DNA from: Rhodovibrionaceae bacterium
GTDB taxonomy: Bacteria; Pseudomonadota; Alphaproteobacteria; Kiloniellales; DSM-21159
Assembly (NCBI GenBank): GCA_028279885.1
Contig: JANQMX010000027.1
Location: 1-40,366, forward strand
Direction: 5' to 3'
DNA length: 40,366 nucleotides
Part shown: piece by piece, positions 24,647-32,110 of the stretch
Layout of the letters: every line of letters starts with the position of its first letter
Position numbering within the stretch: the first letter of the stretch is position 1
Position numbers and translations under genes: made by a program
The notes under the pieces: model-generated
Seen by the model: only the letters and a program-made list of their open reading frames with translations
What the model was told of the DNA's origin: nothing
The model's database searches: none

Positions 24647-25507
24647 TCAGTCCTCGGATGATGCGCCGAGCAGATCGAGCTTGTATGTCAGCACCGAGGC
24701 GAGCACCTCAATCGCGATGAGGTTGGTGAAGGCGATGATCGATTTCGCACCGGTGACAGGGGACTCGACGCTGGATGTCAGGAGCACTTCGTCGGCGTAC
24801 TTCACGATCGGGCCGTCCCCCCGGTGCGTTACCACTGCCGTCATGGCGCCGACGGCCTTGGCACGCCGAAGCGCTTCGACGGTATCCGGCGTCATGCCCG
24901 ATTCCGAGATAGCGATCGCGACGGATCCGGCACCCAGTCCGCTCGAAACATAGGCCGCGTAGGTGGCGTCGACGATGGCATGCGCCGGGAGCCCGACACG
25001 CAGAAGCCGGAATGCCAGATACTGGGCCACCAGTCCCGAAACGGCCGCCCCGTAGACGTCGATCCGAGACGCCACGACCATCGCGTCGGCCAGCCGCTCC
25101 ACGCTGCCCGGATCCAGCAGCGACTGGGTTTCGCGGGTAGCCGCGATCACCCGCGCCGACAGCGCATCCGAAATGCGGTGGCTACCCGGAACGTCGGGGC
25201 CGTCGCCGGCCAGTTCGTAGCGTTGCGCCGTCAGATCGCCGGCCAAGGCATACTTGAAATCCTGCAGCCCGGAGAAGCCGACGGCGCGGCAGAAGCGGAC
25301 GATGCTGGCCGGGCCGCTGTCCGTCGCGATGCCGAGCTCGCTGGCGGTCTGCCCGGTCACCAAGTCGGGATTCTCCAGAACGTACTTCCCGATCCGCTGC
25401 AGTGCCGGCGGCAGGGTTTCAAGGTGGGCGCGCACGAGCGGCAGCGCCCGAAACGGCTTGTGCTGGACGACCGTCTCAGTAACGGGTTGTGTCGTTTCGT
25501 CCGTCAC
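24647..25507 (-). CDS. RpiR/MurR-family transcriptional regulator (HTH_6 + SIS)
   Basis: A 286-residue regulator. The N-terminal helix-turn-helix (about residues 20-95) contains LPPALQRIGKYVLENPDLV, TASELGIATDSGPASIVRFC and VGFSGLQDFKYAL. The C-terminal SIS sugar-phosphate-binding domain (about 125-265) contains IDVYGAAVSGLVAQYLAFRL, VAIAISESGMTPDTVEALRR and VVTHRGDGPIVKYADEVLL. The start is GTG at 25507, fixed by AAGGAG six bases upstream; the TTG at 25525 has no such site. It is the last gene of the unit starting with binding protein 1, so it is probably autoregulated through P2. The SIS domain implies a phosphorylated-sugar-like effector, matching the phosphoesterases nearby (inference). 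Confidence 0.9.
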   Translation of the reverse strand: MTDETTQPVTETVVQHKPFRALPLVRAHLETLPPALQRIGKYVLENPDLVTGQTASELGIATDSGPASIVRFCRAVGFSGLQDFKYALAGDLTAQRYELAGDGPDVPGSHRISDALSARVIAATRETQSLLDPGSVERLADAMVVASRIDVYGAAVSGLVAQYLAFRLLRVGLPAHAIVDATYAAYVSSGLGAGSVAIAISESGMTPDTVEALRRAKAVGAMTAVVTHRGDGPIVKYADEVLLTSSVESPVTGAKSIIAFTNLIAIEVLASVLTYKLDLLGASSED

Positions 25508-25558
25508 ATTGCGCTCCTTCTTCAACTTGAGGGGGCCGGCGTCTCTGATCGCCGGACA

Positions 25559-26479
25559 TCATATCGGTTCAACGCACGTCGCCCGGTACTGCGCCGCAAT
25601 TTCACCCGCTGTCGCGAACCAGACGTCGCTACGTTCCTGTAGGCGCGAGAGCGCCCGCCGCAAGTATGCGATCCGGTGTGGTGCACCGATCATCCATGGG
25701 TGCAAACCGAGACAGAGAACCCGGCCGGCCGGCTCACTGTCCGACAATTCGTCGGCGGCCTCGGCGACAAGACCGGGGTAGCTTTGCAAAGGAACATGCC
25801 GTAGCCAGAGCGCCTGAACATCGTCCCAGTCCGGCTGAGTCGGAACCGCCAGGGGACGACCATCGGCGAGTTGCCTATAGGGACGCTCGTCGTTTGGCCA
25901 GTCCAAGGTATAGGCAAAACCGGCCTCCGCCAGAAGCCGCGAGGTCCGGGCCGTCGCGCCGTAATCTTGGCCGGCCCATCCCTGGGGCCGCCGACCGAAG
26001 GCCCGCGCAACGGCGTCTTGCGATTCGGTGATGTGCCGGCGCTCTTGTTCCTCGGTCATCTCGCTCGTGATCATCCGCGTGGCCGCGATCCCATGGGCCA
26101 CCGGTTCCCAACCTGCACGCTCCGCCACCGCCTCGACGAGGTCGGGATAGCGCTCCACCGCCATGGCATTGAAGGCGACGGTGGCGGGGATCCCAAGCTG
26201 ATCGAGAACGCGCAGAACGCGGTGAATACCGACGCGATTGCCATAGAGGCGATAGCTCCAACGCCAGTAGTCCGGCGCAAAATCGCCGTAGACACCCTGG
26301 TACCGTGGATCGCGATAGGTGCCGCTGGGCGGGTTCAGCTCCCAATGTTCGATATAGAGCAGGATGAAGACTGCGATCCTGGCATCGTTAGGCAGCGGCC
26401 ACGGCGCACGTCTATCGTCCGGCCAATAGGTGTAGAGGTCGTGATCCATGCCGCGCGCACGCCGTCCCTGATTCGTCAT
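25559..26479 (-). CDS. Polysaccharide deacetylase-fold protein 1 (PuuE allantoinase-like)
   Basis: A 306-residue NodB-like protein. It keeps YGNRVGIHRVLRVLDQLGI (79-97), AHGIAATRMI with His129, and LHPWMIGAPHRI near the C-terminus, but lacks the TFDD metal-binding motif of true polysaccharide deacetylases. IEHWE (43-47) stands near the N-terminus. This pattern is that of the PuuE-type subgroup, whose known member is a cofactor-free allantoinase; the substrate here is unknown and could be a cyclic or linear amide. Its start overlaps the stop of a paralog (ATGA). The two are about equal in length and share all listed motifs. Confidence 0.85.
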   Translation of the reverse strand: MTNQGRRARGMDHDLYTYWPDDRRAPWPLPNDARIAVFILLYIEHWELNPPSGTYRDPRYQGVYGDFAPDYWRWSYRLYGNRVGIHRVLRVLDQLGIPATVAFNAMAVERYPDLVEAVAERAGWEPVAHGIAATRMITSEMTEEQERRHITESQDAVARAFGRRPQGWAGQDYGATARTSRLLAEAGFAYTLDWPNDERPYRQLADGRPLAVPTQPDWDDVQALWLRHVPLQSYPGLVAEAADELSDSEPAGRVLCLGLHPWMIGAPHRIAYLRRALSRLQERSDVWFATAGEIAAQYRATCVEPI

Positions 26480-27408
26480 GGCTCGGACGCCCCGGTCGCG
26501 TTGATCTCAGGTCCTGCCGCTACCTGTCCCTCGTACCACGCGACGATCTCGCTGCCGGTCGCGAACCAGACATGCTCGTGCGAGGCGATGTATCGCAAGG
26601 CAGCTTCCAGATGGCGGATTCTGTGGGGGCGGCCCATGATGAAGGGATGCACCACCACGCTCATCACGCGGCCGCTTTCGGCGCCTTCCTCGTACAGGGT
26701 ATCAAACATGTCGCGGGCGATCTGGGCGTAGTCCGCACCATCGTCCCCGCCGCGGAGCAAGGCCGAGTCGTTGAGATCCATCTGATAGGGCAGAGCAACA
26801 AGGCGTCGTCCACCGGACACCTGTAGAGGGACCGGTTCGTCGTCAAAATGAAAGTCGCAGGTGTAGCGCATGCCCGCCTCGGCGACCAAATCCGGGGTTC
26901 GACAGGTATAGGTCGCCGAGGGCGAGAACCACCCCAGCAGTTGCCGACCTGTCAGGCGCCGGAAGGTTTCGACGCAGTCGGCGATCTCCGCCCGCTCCTC
27001 GTCTTCCGACAGATTCCAATGATACCGCGTGTTGTAAACGCCATGTCCGATGTAGTCCCAGTCGCGCGCTTGGCAGGCCGCCAAAAGCTCAGGGAAGTGC
27101 TCGAAGGCCGCCGCACTGAAACAGGCGGTGCAGCGGATGCCCAATCGATCGAAGACCCGGAACAAGCGCCAAACGCCAATACGGTTGCCATAGTCGCGCA
27201 GGCCATACCCCAGAATATCGGGGTGCGATGTCCGCGGCCATGGATCCCTGCTGCCGACCCGGGCCGGCACGAACTCGTAGTGCTCGATATTGGGGACGAC
27301 ACAGACCGCAACCCGTGCGCCGTGCGGAAGAACCAACTTCGGCCGCTCACCGATCGGGATATGCTCGATGCGCTCCTCCGCGATGCGCTGCTCTTCCTCC
27401 CCGCTCAC
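26476..27408 (-). CDS. Polysaccharide deacetylase-fold protein 2 (PuuE allantoinase-like)
   Basis: A 310-residue paralog of the neighbour at 25559. It carries IEHYE (41-45), YGNRIGVWRLFRVFDRLGI (73-91), IGHGVYNTRYHW (His122) and VVHPFIMGRPHRI near the end, again without a TFDD motif. The two proteins may form a heteromer or act on successive amide substrates. Start GTG at 27408 has AAGG at suitable distance. It follows binding protein 1 after a 140-bp gap that holds a nested hairpin, so expression is likely lower than that of the binding protein. Confidence 0.85.
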   Translation of the reverse strand: MSGEEEQRIAEERIEHIPIGERPKLVLPHGARVAVCVVPNIEHYEFVPARVGSRDPWPRTSHPDILGYGLRDYGNRIGVWRLFRVFDRLGIRCTACFSAAAFEHFPELLAACQARDWDYIGHGVYNTRYHWNLSEDEERAEIADCVETFRRLTGRQLLGWFSPSATYTCRTPDLVAEAGMRYTCDFHFDDEPVPLQVSGGRRLVALPYQMDLNDSALLRGGDDGADYAQIARDMFDTLYEEGAESGRVMSVVVHPFIMGRPHRIRHLEAALRYIASHEHVWFATGSEIVAWYEGQVAAGPEINATGASEP

Positions 27409-27434
27409 CTCTTTCGCCTTCTATAGCCGTGTGA

Positions 27435-27497
27435 AGCGTGCGCGGCGCAGAGAACCGACCTGGCGCCAGACCTGTCGGTTCCCGCCTCACGCACGCT
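27435..27497 (-). promoter_or_regulatory. Nested intercistronic hairpin after binding-protein gene 1
   Basis: Outer arms AGCGTGCG (27435-27442) and CGCACGCT (27490-27497) enclose inner arms GAACCGAC (27452-27459) and GTCGGTTC (27474-27481). Inside these lies the palindrome CTGGCGCCAG (27460-27469). All arms are perfect. A smaller hairpin, CCGAC (27520-27524) with GTCGG (27532-27536), lies nearer the binding-protein stop. No T-run follows. The role is probably mRNA stabilisation or partial termination, favouring the binding protein. Confidence 0.6.
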
Positions 27498-27548
27498 GTT
27501 CCGAATCTGTGGCACGGGACCGACGTATTCAGTCGGCGCGTACAGCAC

Positions 27549-28817
27549 TTAGTTGCAGGCGTCAGCCAGCAAGGCCTCGACCTCCCGCGTCATCTCCGGC
27601 ATCGTTTCCGCGGCGCTGCGCTTCCCGAAGACGACGCTGTCCACGTGATCCTGAATCACGTCGACGATCTTCACGCTGTTCCCGCCTGCCCAGTTGTACC
27701 AGCCGGTGAGCACCGGAAGCTGCTCGACCCCGACCAGCTTGTTCGGGTTTTCTTCGTAGAAGCGGCCCAGAAGCTCCGGTGTGTCGATAGCCTTTTGGTT
27801 CGACGGCATGTAACCCGTATAGGTCGCGACCAAAGTCTGCCCGACCGGGCCCGTCGCGAACTTGATGAACTCCCAGGCAGCCGCCTGTTTGGCAGGGTCT
27901 TTCGTCAGCATCACCGCGATGGCGCCGCCAGCGGGTAAGCGTCCCTGCTCGGAGGCCAGCGGATAGGGCAAGACCGTGAAGTCGAACTTCCCGACCGAAA
28001 CCTTCTCCATCTGGGCGATTTTGGATGTGGAGCTCATCCAGATCCCCACCTTGCCGGCCGCGAAGGCCGAGCGAATCTGGTTCTGGGAGAGATCCGGCAT
28101 GCCCTCTTCGTACAACATCTCGAAGGTTTCGAGCGCCGCGAGTCCCGCCGGCTCGTCGAACGAAACGCTGCAGCCATCGGCACTGCCCATGACACCGCCG
28201 TCGCTGTTGACCATCACCTGAAAGTTGAAGTTCCCGGCACCGCCGTAGTCATGATAGAAGCCGACGATATCGTCGCCCTGCGCCGCGATCGCGCGCCCCA
28301 GGACGGCCATGTCCTTCCAGTTCCTCGGCAGGTTCGCGACGGACGCGCCAGCCGCCTCCACCAAGTCCGCATTGACATAGAGAACCGGAAGCGAGATCGC
28401 AAAGGGCAGACCATGGACGGCCCCAGCGTGCTGTGCCAGGGACAGCGTCGAGTCGAGATAGCCGAGCTTTTCCCAATCGCTCCGTGACGCAACGAAGCCG
28501 TCGAGCGGCACCGTCAGGTCCCGGCTGGCAAGAACACGCATATAATTCCCGCCGGTGAAAAACACGTCTGGCACCTTGCCGACGAGGGCGTCCCGCAGGA
28601 CCTGCGACGATGCATCGTCGTAGTTGGGTGCCGGGTTCCGGTAGTCGATCTTGATATCCGGGTGCTCGGCTTCGAAGCGCGTCGCGATCTCCTCTTGTAC
28701 CTCTCTATAGTTGTTGGGAAATGCATAGAGGACATCGAGCGTGATCTCTGCCTGCGCCGTGCCGGCGAGCAGACTTGCCCCAAGGAGCAGGGTGAGAGGG
28801 ATGGCTGGTTTTCGCAT
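27549..28817 (-). CDS. Carbohydrate-type ABC transporter binding protein 1 (SBP_bac_1, UgpB-like)
   Basis: A 422-residue extracellular binding protein. Sec signal peptide with AQA cleavage after residue 23; the mature part starts EITLDVLYAFPNNYREV. Family features are SQVLRDALVGKVPDVFFTGG, FAAGKVGIWMSSTS, AWEFIKFATGPVGQ and YTGYMPSNQ. The start ATG at 28817 is set by AGGAGG six bases upstream; the frame upstream is not a signal peptide. Its C-terminal half resembles binding protein 2 (QLPVLTGWYNW versus QLPIMTGWFTF), so the two are paralogs. It is the first gene of the P2 unit (binding protein, two deacetylase-fold proteins, RpiR). The ligand is likely a sugar or polyol phosphate-like compound (inference). 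Confidence 0.92.
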   Translation of the reverse strand: MRKPAIPLTLLLGASLLAGTAQAEITLDVLYAFPNNYREVQEEIATRFEAEHPDIKIDYRNPAPNYDDASSQVLRDALVGKVPDVFFTGGNYMRVLASRDLTVPLDGFVASRSDWEKLGYLDSTLSLAQHAGAVHGLPFAISLPVLYVNADLVEAAGASVANLPRNWKDMAVLGRAIAAQGDDIVGFYHDYGGAGNFNFQVMVNSDGGVMGSADGCSVSFDEPAGLAALETFEMLYEEGMPDLSQNQIRSAFAAGKVGIWMSSTSKIAQMEKVSVGKFDFTVLPYPLASEQGRLPAGGAIAVMLTKDPAKQAAAWEFIKFATGPVGQTLVATYTGYMPSNQKAIDTPELLGRFYEENPNKLVGVEQLPVLTGWYNWAGGNSVKIVDVIQDHVDSVVFGKRSAAETMPEMTREVEALLADACN

Positions 28818-28941
28818 GTCGACCTCCTGGTGCTTGCGCCATGTTTTGCGCATCGTGTCATCATGTTCGCGAACCATCGATGGCTCCCGCCCGCCCCGTC
28901 TTGTCAGACAGACGTCGACGTCCCGCGGCCAGCCTGATAAC

Positions 28942-28986
28942 AGAACATTGTTTCATATTTTAGACTATTATTCAGAATTTCATTCC
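28942..28986 (-). promoter_or_regulatory. Paired operator P2 (predicted RpiR sites) upstream of binding-protein gene 1
   Basis: AGAACATTGTTTC (28942-28954) and AGAATTTCATTCC (28974-28986), centres 32 bp apart with an AT-rich 19-bp spacer. The gene-proximal site differs from that of P1 at a single base. The pair lies 125 bp before the binding-protein 1 start. Confidence 0.7.
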
Positions 28987-29043
28987 ATGTCCTCCTCGCG
29001 CGCAAGCACTGGAAGCCGGCCTCGGCGCGGCCGAGCAAGCCCG

Positions 29044-29898
29044 TCACCGGCCGATGGCGTTCTTCTCTTGGAAATCTGCAGCCTGCATCTCGTCATCGAC
29101 AACGACGTTCGGTACCGGCTTGTATTCGAACGTCGGCCCCTCATAGCTGTAGTCGTGAAAGTGGACGACCACTTGTCCCTCACCGATCAGGACGACCGCA
29201 TACTGCGGTGCCTCGTAGCTTCTGATGGGCCGGTCGCTGTCGAGCCGCAGCGCAAACTGCGACACCGTGCTGCGGAGTATCGTAAAGGGGATACCCCGCC
29301 AGGAACCGGCGACGGGCCGGTGGGCATGCCCGAGAAACATATGCCCTATGGTCTTCTCATCCAGCAGCGCCGCGAGCCGTTCCGCGTTCCTGAGGGACAG
29401 GCTGTCGATCAGTTTGATCCCTATGGGAAAAGGCGGGTGATGCATGAACAGGAAAACGGGCGCCGCGCCGCCCAGCTCAATCTGATGGGCGAGCCAAGCC
29501 AGGCGATCTTCACACAGCTCGCCCCAATGCACGCCCTGGGCCAGCGTGTCTAACAACAGCAGGCGCCCCGCCGAGGTCTCGACGACCGACTGAGCGAATC
29601 CCGCCTCATCGCATTGGACGTCGCGAAACACCTCTCGGAATCTGCCACGGTGGTCGCCGTTGCCGAGGCAAAGGCGGTAAGGAACGCTCAGGTCGCCCAG
29701 GCAAGCCTTGAGCTCTTCGTAGGCGGCGCGCTGCCCAAGCGCCGCGAGGTCGCCCGTGATGACGACCCAGGCCGCGTCACCGTGCTCGGCATTGATGCTG
29801 GCAATCGCCTCCTCCAAGCGCCGACGCGGCTGGCAGCCAAGATGATCGATGCCCGGTGGCGTGAAATGAAGATCGGTGAGGTGGATCAGCTTCAGCAT
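29044..29898 (-). CDS. Calcineurin-like metallophosphoesterase 2 (GpdQ/cyclic phosphodiesterase-like)
   Basis: A 284-residue class III phosphodiesterase-like protein. Metal motifs: LTDLHF (Asp9, His11), TGDLAALG (Asp50), LGNGDHR (79-84), FMHHPP (His153, His154) and LGHAHR (190-194). The overall pattern follows GpdQ-type glycerophosphodiesterases. The GNH(D/E) histidine is missing: Gly81 stands in its place, though a His follows at 83. The start at 29898 (MLKLIHLTDLHF) puts the first motif at normal distance; GTG at 29922 would add eight residues. It diverges from binding protein 2, with operator pair P3 in the gap. A glycerophosphodiester-like substrate is the best guess. Confidence 0.85.
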   Translation of the reverse strand: MLKLIHLTDLHFTPPGIDHLGCQPRRRLEEAIASINAEHGDAAWVVITGDLAALGQRAAYEELKACLGDLSVPYRLCLGNGDHRGRFREVFRDVQCDEAGFAQSVVETSAGRLLLLDTLAQGVHWGELCEDRLAWLAHQIELGGAAPVFLFMHHPPFPIGIKLIDSLSLRNAERLAALLDEKTIGHMFLGHAHRPVAGSWRGIPFTILRSTVSQFALRLDSDRPIRSYEAPQYAVVLIGEGQVVVHFHDYSYEGPTFEYKPVPNVVVDDEMQAADFQEKNAIGR

Positions 29899-29932
29899 GG
29901 CTTCCCTTTTCGACCGGCACACTGCAGTGAAC

Positions 29933-29977
29933 GGAACTCTATTCCATTTATATGTAAAAATTTTGAAATCATGTTCC
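29933..29977 (+). promoter_or_regulatory. Paired operator P3 (predicted RpiR sites) between phosphoesterase 2 and binding-protein gene 2
   Basis: GGAACTCTATTCC (29933-29945) and GAAATCATGTTCC (29965-29977), centres 32 bp apart with an AT-rich 19-bp spacer. Read in the direction of binding-protein gene 2, the distal (GGAAY-N3-ATTCY) and proximal (GAAAY-N3-GTTCY) characters match P1 and P2. The pair ends 84 bp before the binding-protein 2 start and begins 35 bp before the divergent phosphoesterase start. Confidence 0.7.
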
Positions 29978-30060
29978 TGTACAGAGAAGGCCGTCCAGCG
30001 CTGCGGGCGTAGCGACCCGAACAGCTTCGCATACCGCTCATCCTGCTTCTGGAGGAACGA

Positions 30061-31323
30061 ATGAAACGTCGCACCTTCTTGGCGTCATCCGCCGCCGCGG
30101 CGGTCCTGTTCGGCGGATCCGGAGCGTTGCGCGCCGACCGGACGGCCGATATCCGGCTTTCGTTCCGCGGCGGCGGCGACTTTCCCGCCACCGTCCAGGC
30201 GATTATCGACGCCTTCAATGCACAGCAGCCGGAGATCCGGATCGAAACCCAAGCACCAGCACAGAACTGGGACGAGCAGTTCCAGCGGACGATACTCGAT
30301 CTGCAAACGGACAGAGCGCCGGAACTTGCCGTGCAATCCTACAATCGGGTTCGGCTCGTCGCCGAACGGGCGGCTGCGCAGCCGCTTGGTCCGCTGATCG
30401 CCACCGAGACGAACTGGGAGACGCTCGGCTATACGGATGCGCTGATGAGCATGGCGGAACACCAAGGTCAGCAGTGGGGACTGCCGCTCGCCATCTCCAA
30501 CCCGGTGATCTTCCTCAACGAAAACCTGCTCGACCAAGCCGGCGTCAAGGTCATGGACCTCAATCGAAGCTGGGACAACGTCGTTGCCGCCGCCGAGAGA
30601 GTCACCGCCCTGGGCGAGGGCAAGATGGGCTCGTTCTTCGACTACACGGCGGACGGCAACTGGATGTTCCAAGCCCTGCTGTTCTCGCTCGGCGGGCGTA
30701 TGATGGTCGAAGGCGAGAGAAAGACCGCCTTCGATGGACCGTTGGGGCGGGAAGCCCTGCGGATCGTTCGGGCTTTCGGTGAAGCGGGCCAGATCGACAT
30801 GACCCGAAAGCAGGCCGACCAGATGTTCATATCAGGCAACGTCGGTATGTTCTTCACCTCGTCCCGTCGCCTCGGCAACTATCAAAGAGCGGTCGGCGAC
30901 CGATTTCGGCTCGGCGCCATCCCATTGCCTGCGCCATCGCCGGACAGCCGCGTGCCGGTCGGCGGCGGCTTCCTGAGCATGACGACCGCCGATCCCGATC
31001 TGCAGCAGGTCGCCTGGCCCTTTATGAAGTTCGCCACCGGTCCCATCGGACAGGCGATCGTCGTCGAGCGGACCGGGGCGGTCCCCGGCAATGCGTTGGC
31101 GGTCGACCGGCTGGCCGATTTCTATGCCCGGAACCCGCAGGCGAAGGCCGGGCTCGACCAACTTCCCATCATGACTGGCTGGTTCACATTCCCGGGGCCG
31201 AATGCCATCAAGATCACCGAGGCGATCTTCGAACATCTCCGCAGCGTCATCACGCTGCGCCGGCCGCCCGATGCGGTTCTGGCCGATATGCGACGCGACG
31301 TCACCGCGCTTCTGCCGGCATGA
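30061..31323 (+). CDS. Carbohydrate-type ABC transporter binding protein 2 (SBP_bac_1), Tat-type signal
   Basis: A 420-residue binding protein. The N-terminus MKRRTFLASSAAAAVLFGG has a twin-arginine RRxFL motif, so export by the Tat pathway is likely, unlike paralog 1 with its Sec signal. Cleavage is expected near residue 25. The mature part shows FNAQQPEIRIETQAP, FISGNVGMFFTSSRR, FMKFATGPIGQAIV and QLPIMTGWFTFPGPNAIKI. GGAGGAA stands before the ATG. It is expressed from the P3 region together with the methyltransferase 51 bp downstream. No permease lies nearby on this strand; it presumably docks to the 20588-23559 transporter. Confidence 0.92.
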   Translation: MKRRTFLASSAAAAVLFGGSGALRADRTADIRLSFRGGGDFPATVQAIIDAFNAQQPEIRIETQAPAQNWDEQFQRTILDLQTDRAPELAVQSYNRVRLVAERAAAQPLGPLIATETNWETLGYTDALMSMAEHQGQQWGLPLAISNPVIFLNENLLDQAGVKVMDLNRSWDNVVAAAERVTALGEGKMGSFFDYTADGNWMFQALLFSLGGRMMVEGERKTAFDGPLGREALRIVRAFGEAGQIDMTRKQADQMFISGNVGMFFTSSRRLGNYQRAVGDRFRLGAIPLPAPSPDSRVPVGGGFLSMTTADPDLQQVAWPFMKFATGPIGQAIVVERTGAVPGNALAVDRLADFYARNPQAKAGLDQLPIMTGWFTFPGPNAIKITEAIFEHLRSVITLRRPPDAVLADMRRDVTALLPA

Positions 31324-31374
31324 CATCGGCTATTCCGGCGATCAGTCCGCATTTACATATGAAGGAACAGAGGT

Positions 31375-32037
31375 ATGACGAACAGCACCGCTGCCGCGGC
31401 CTGGAACGAGATCTGGTCTACATCGGAAGGGCGCAAGGCTTGGCTCGAACCCGAGCCTGAGGTCGCGGCCCTGGCGTGGGAGCGTTTCGCGCATCATGGC
31501 GCACGCCGGGCGTTGGATCTGGGATGCGGGCTCGGACGGCATGCCCTGGCGTTCGCGCGCATCGGCTATGATACCGCGGCGACCGATCTGGCGCGCGTCG
31601 GCCTGGATGAGCTCAACCGCGCCGCCGAGTCGGAGGGATTGACGGTCGCGATCAAGGAAGCGGCGGCAACCGACCTGCCGTTCGACGACGCCAGCTTCGA
31701 CTATGTCCTGGCCTACAACGTGATCCATCACGGAGACGGCGATGCCGTACGATCATCGCTGGCGGAGGTTCGGCGCGTGTTGCGGATCGGCGGCGTGTTC
31801 CAAGCCACTTTGCTGTCGCGACGAAGCGCGGCCCGGTCGACGGGCATTGAGGTCTCGCCCAACACCTATGTCTGGCGGGACGGCGACGCCGACCACCAGC
31901 ATCCGCATTATTTCTGCGACGGCCGGGACCTGAACGCCTTCCTCGGTGACTTCGAATGGCTCTCCCTGGAAGACCGCCCGGTCGAAGATCGGCCCGAATA
32001 CCGCCACTGGCACTTGGCCGCGGAGCGTCGAGCATAA
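31375..32037 (+). CDS. Class I SAM-dependent methyltransferase
   Basis: A 220-residue enzyme with a Rossmann-fold methyltransferase core. Motif I ALDLGCGLGRHALAFARIG lies at about residues 46-64, followed by the acidic TDLAR of motif II, DLPFDDASFDYVLAYNVIHH of motif III/IV, and LRIGGVFQATLL as post-motif. It looks like a TehB/Methyltransf_11 small-molecule type; the substrate cannot be read from sequence. GAAGGAACAGAGG precedes the ATG. It lies 51 bp after binding-protein gene 2, so it is likely co-regulated and may modify the imported compound or a breakdown product (inference). Confidence 0.85.
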   Translation: MTNSTAAAAWNEIWSTSEGRKAWLEPEPEVAALAWERFAHHGARRALDLGCGLGRHALAFARIGYDTAATDLARVGLDELNRAAESEGLTVAIKEAAATDLPFDDASFDYVLAYNVIHHGDGDAVRSSLAEVRRVLRIGGVFQATLLSRRSAARSTGIEVSPNTYVWRDGDADHQHPHYFCDGRDLNAFLGDFEWLSLEDRPVEDRPEYRHWHLAAERRA

Positions 32038-32110
32038 GGCAAGGGCTCTCTATACGGTTGGGATAGACCTGGGATTGCTATAAAGGAGGAATATCGCGCG
32101 AGCCCTTGCC
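32038..32110. repeat. 73-bp segment bounded by 11-bp inverted repeats
   Basis: GGCAAGGGCTC (32038-32048) and GAGCCCTTGCC (32100-32110) are perfect inverted repeats starting directly after the methyltransferase stop. The inside contains a GGAGGA run but no gene. It could fold into a long hairpin and act as terminator for the upstream unit, or be a small palindromic element. Confidence 0.45.

Noticed and set aside
5333-32110. Equal 73-bp length of the two inverted-repeat segments (5333-5405 and 32038-32110)
   Set aside because: Their repeat ends and interiors are unrelated in sequence, so the equal length is taken as chance.
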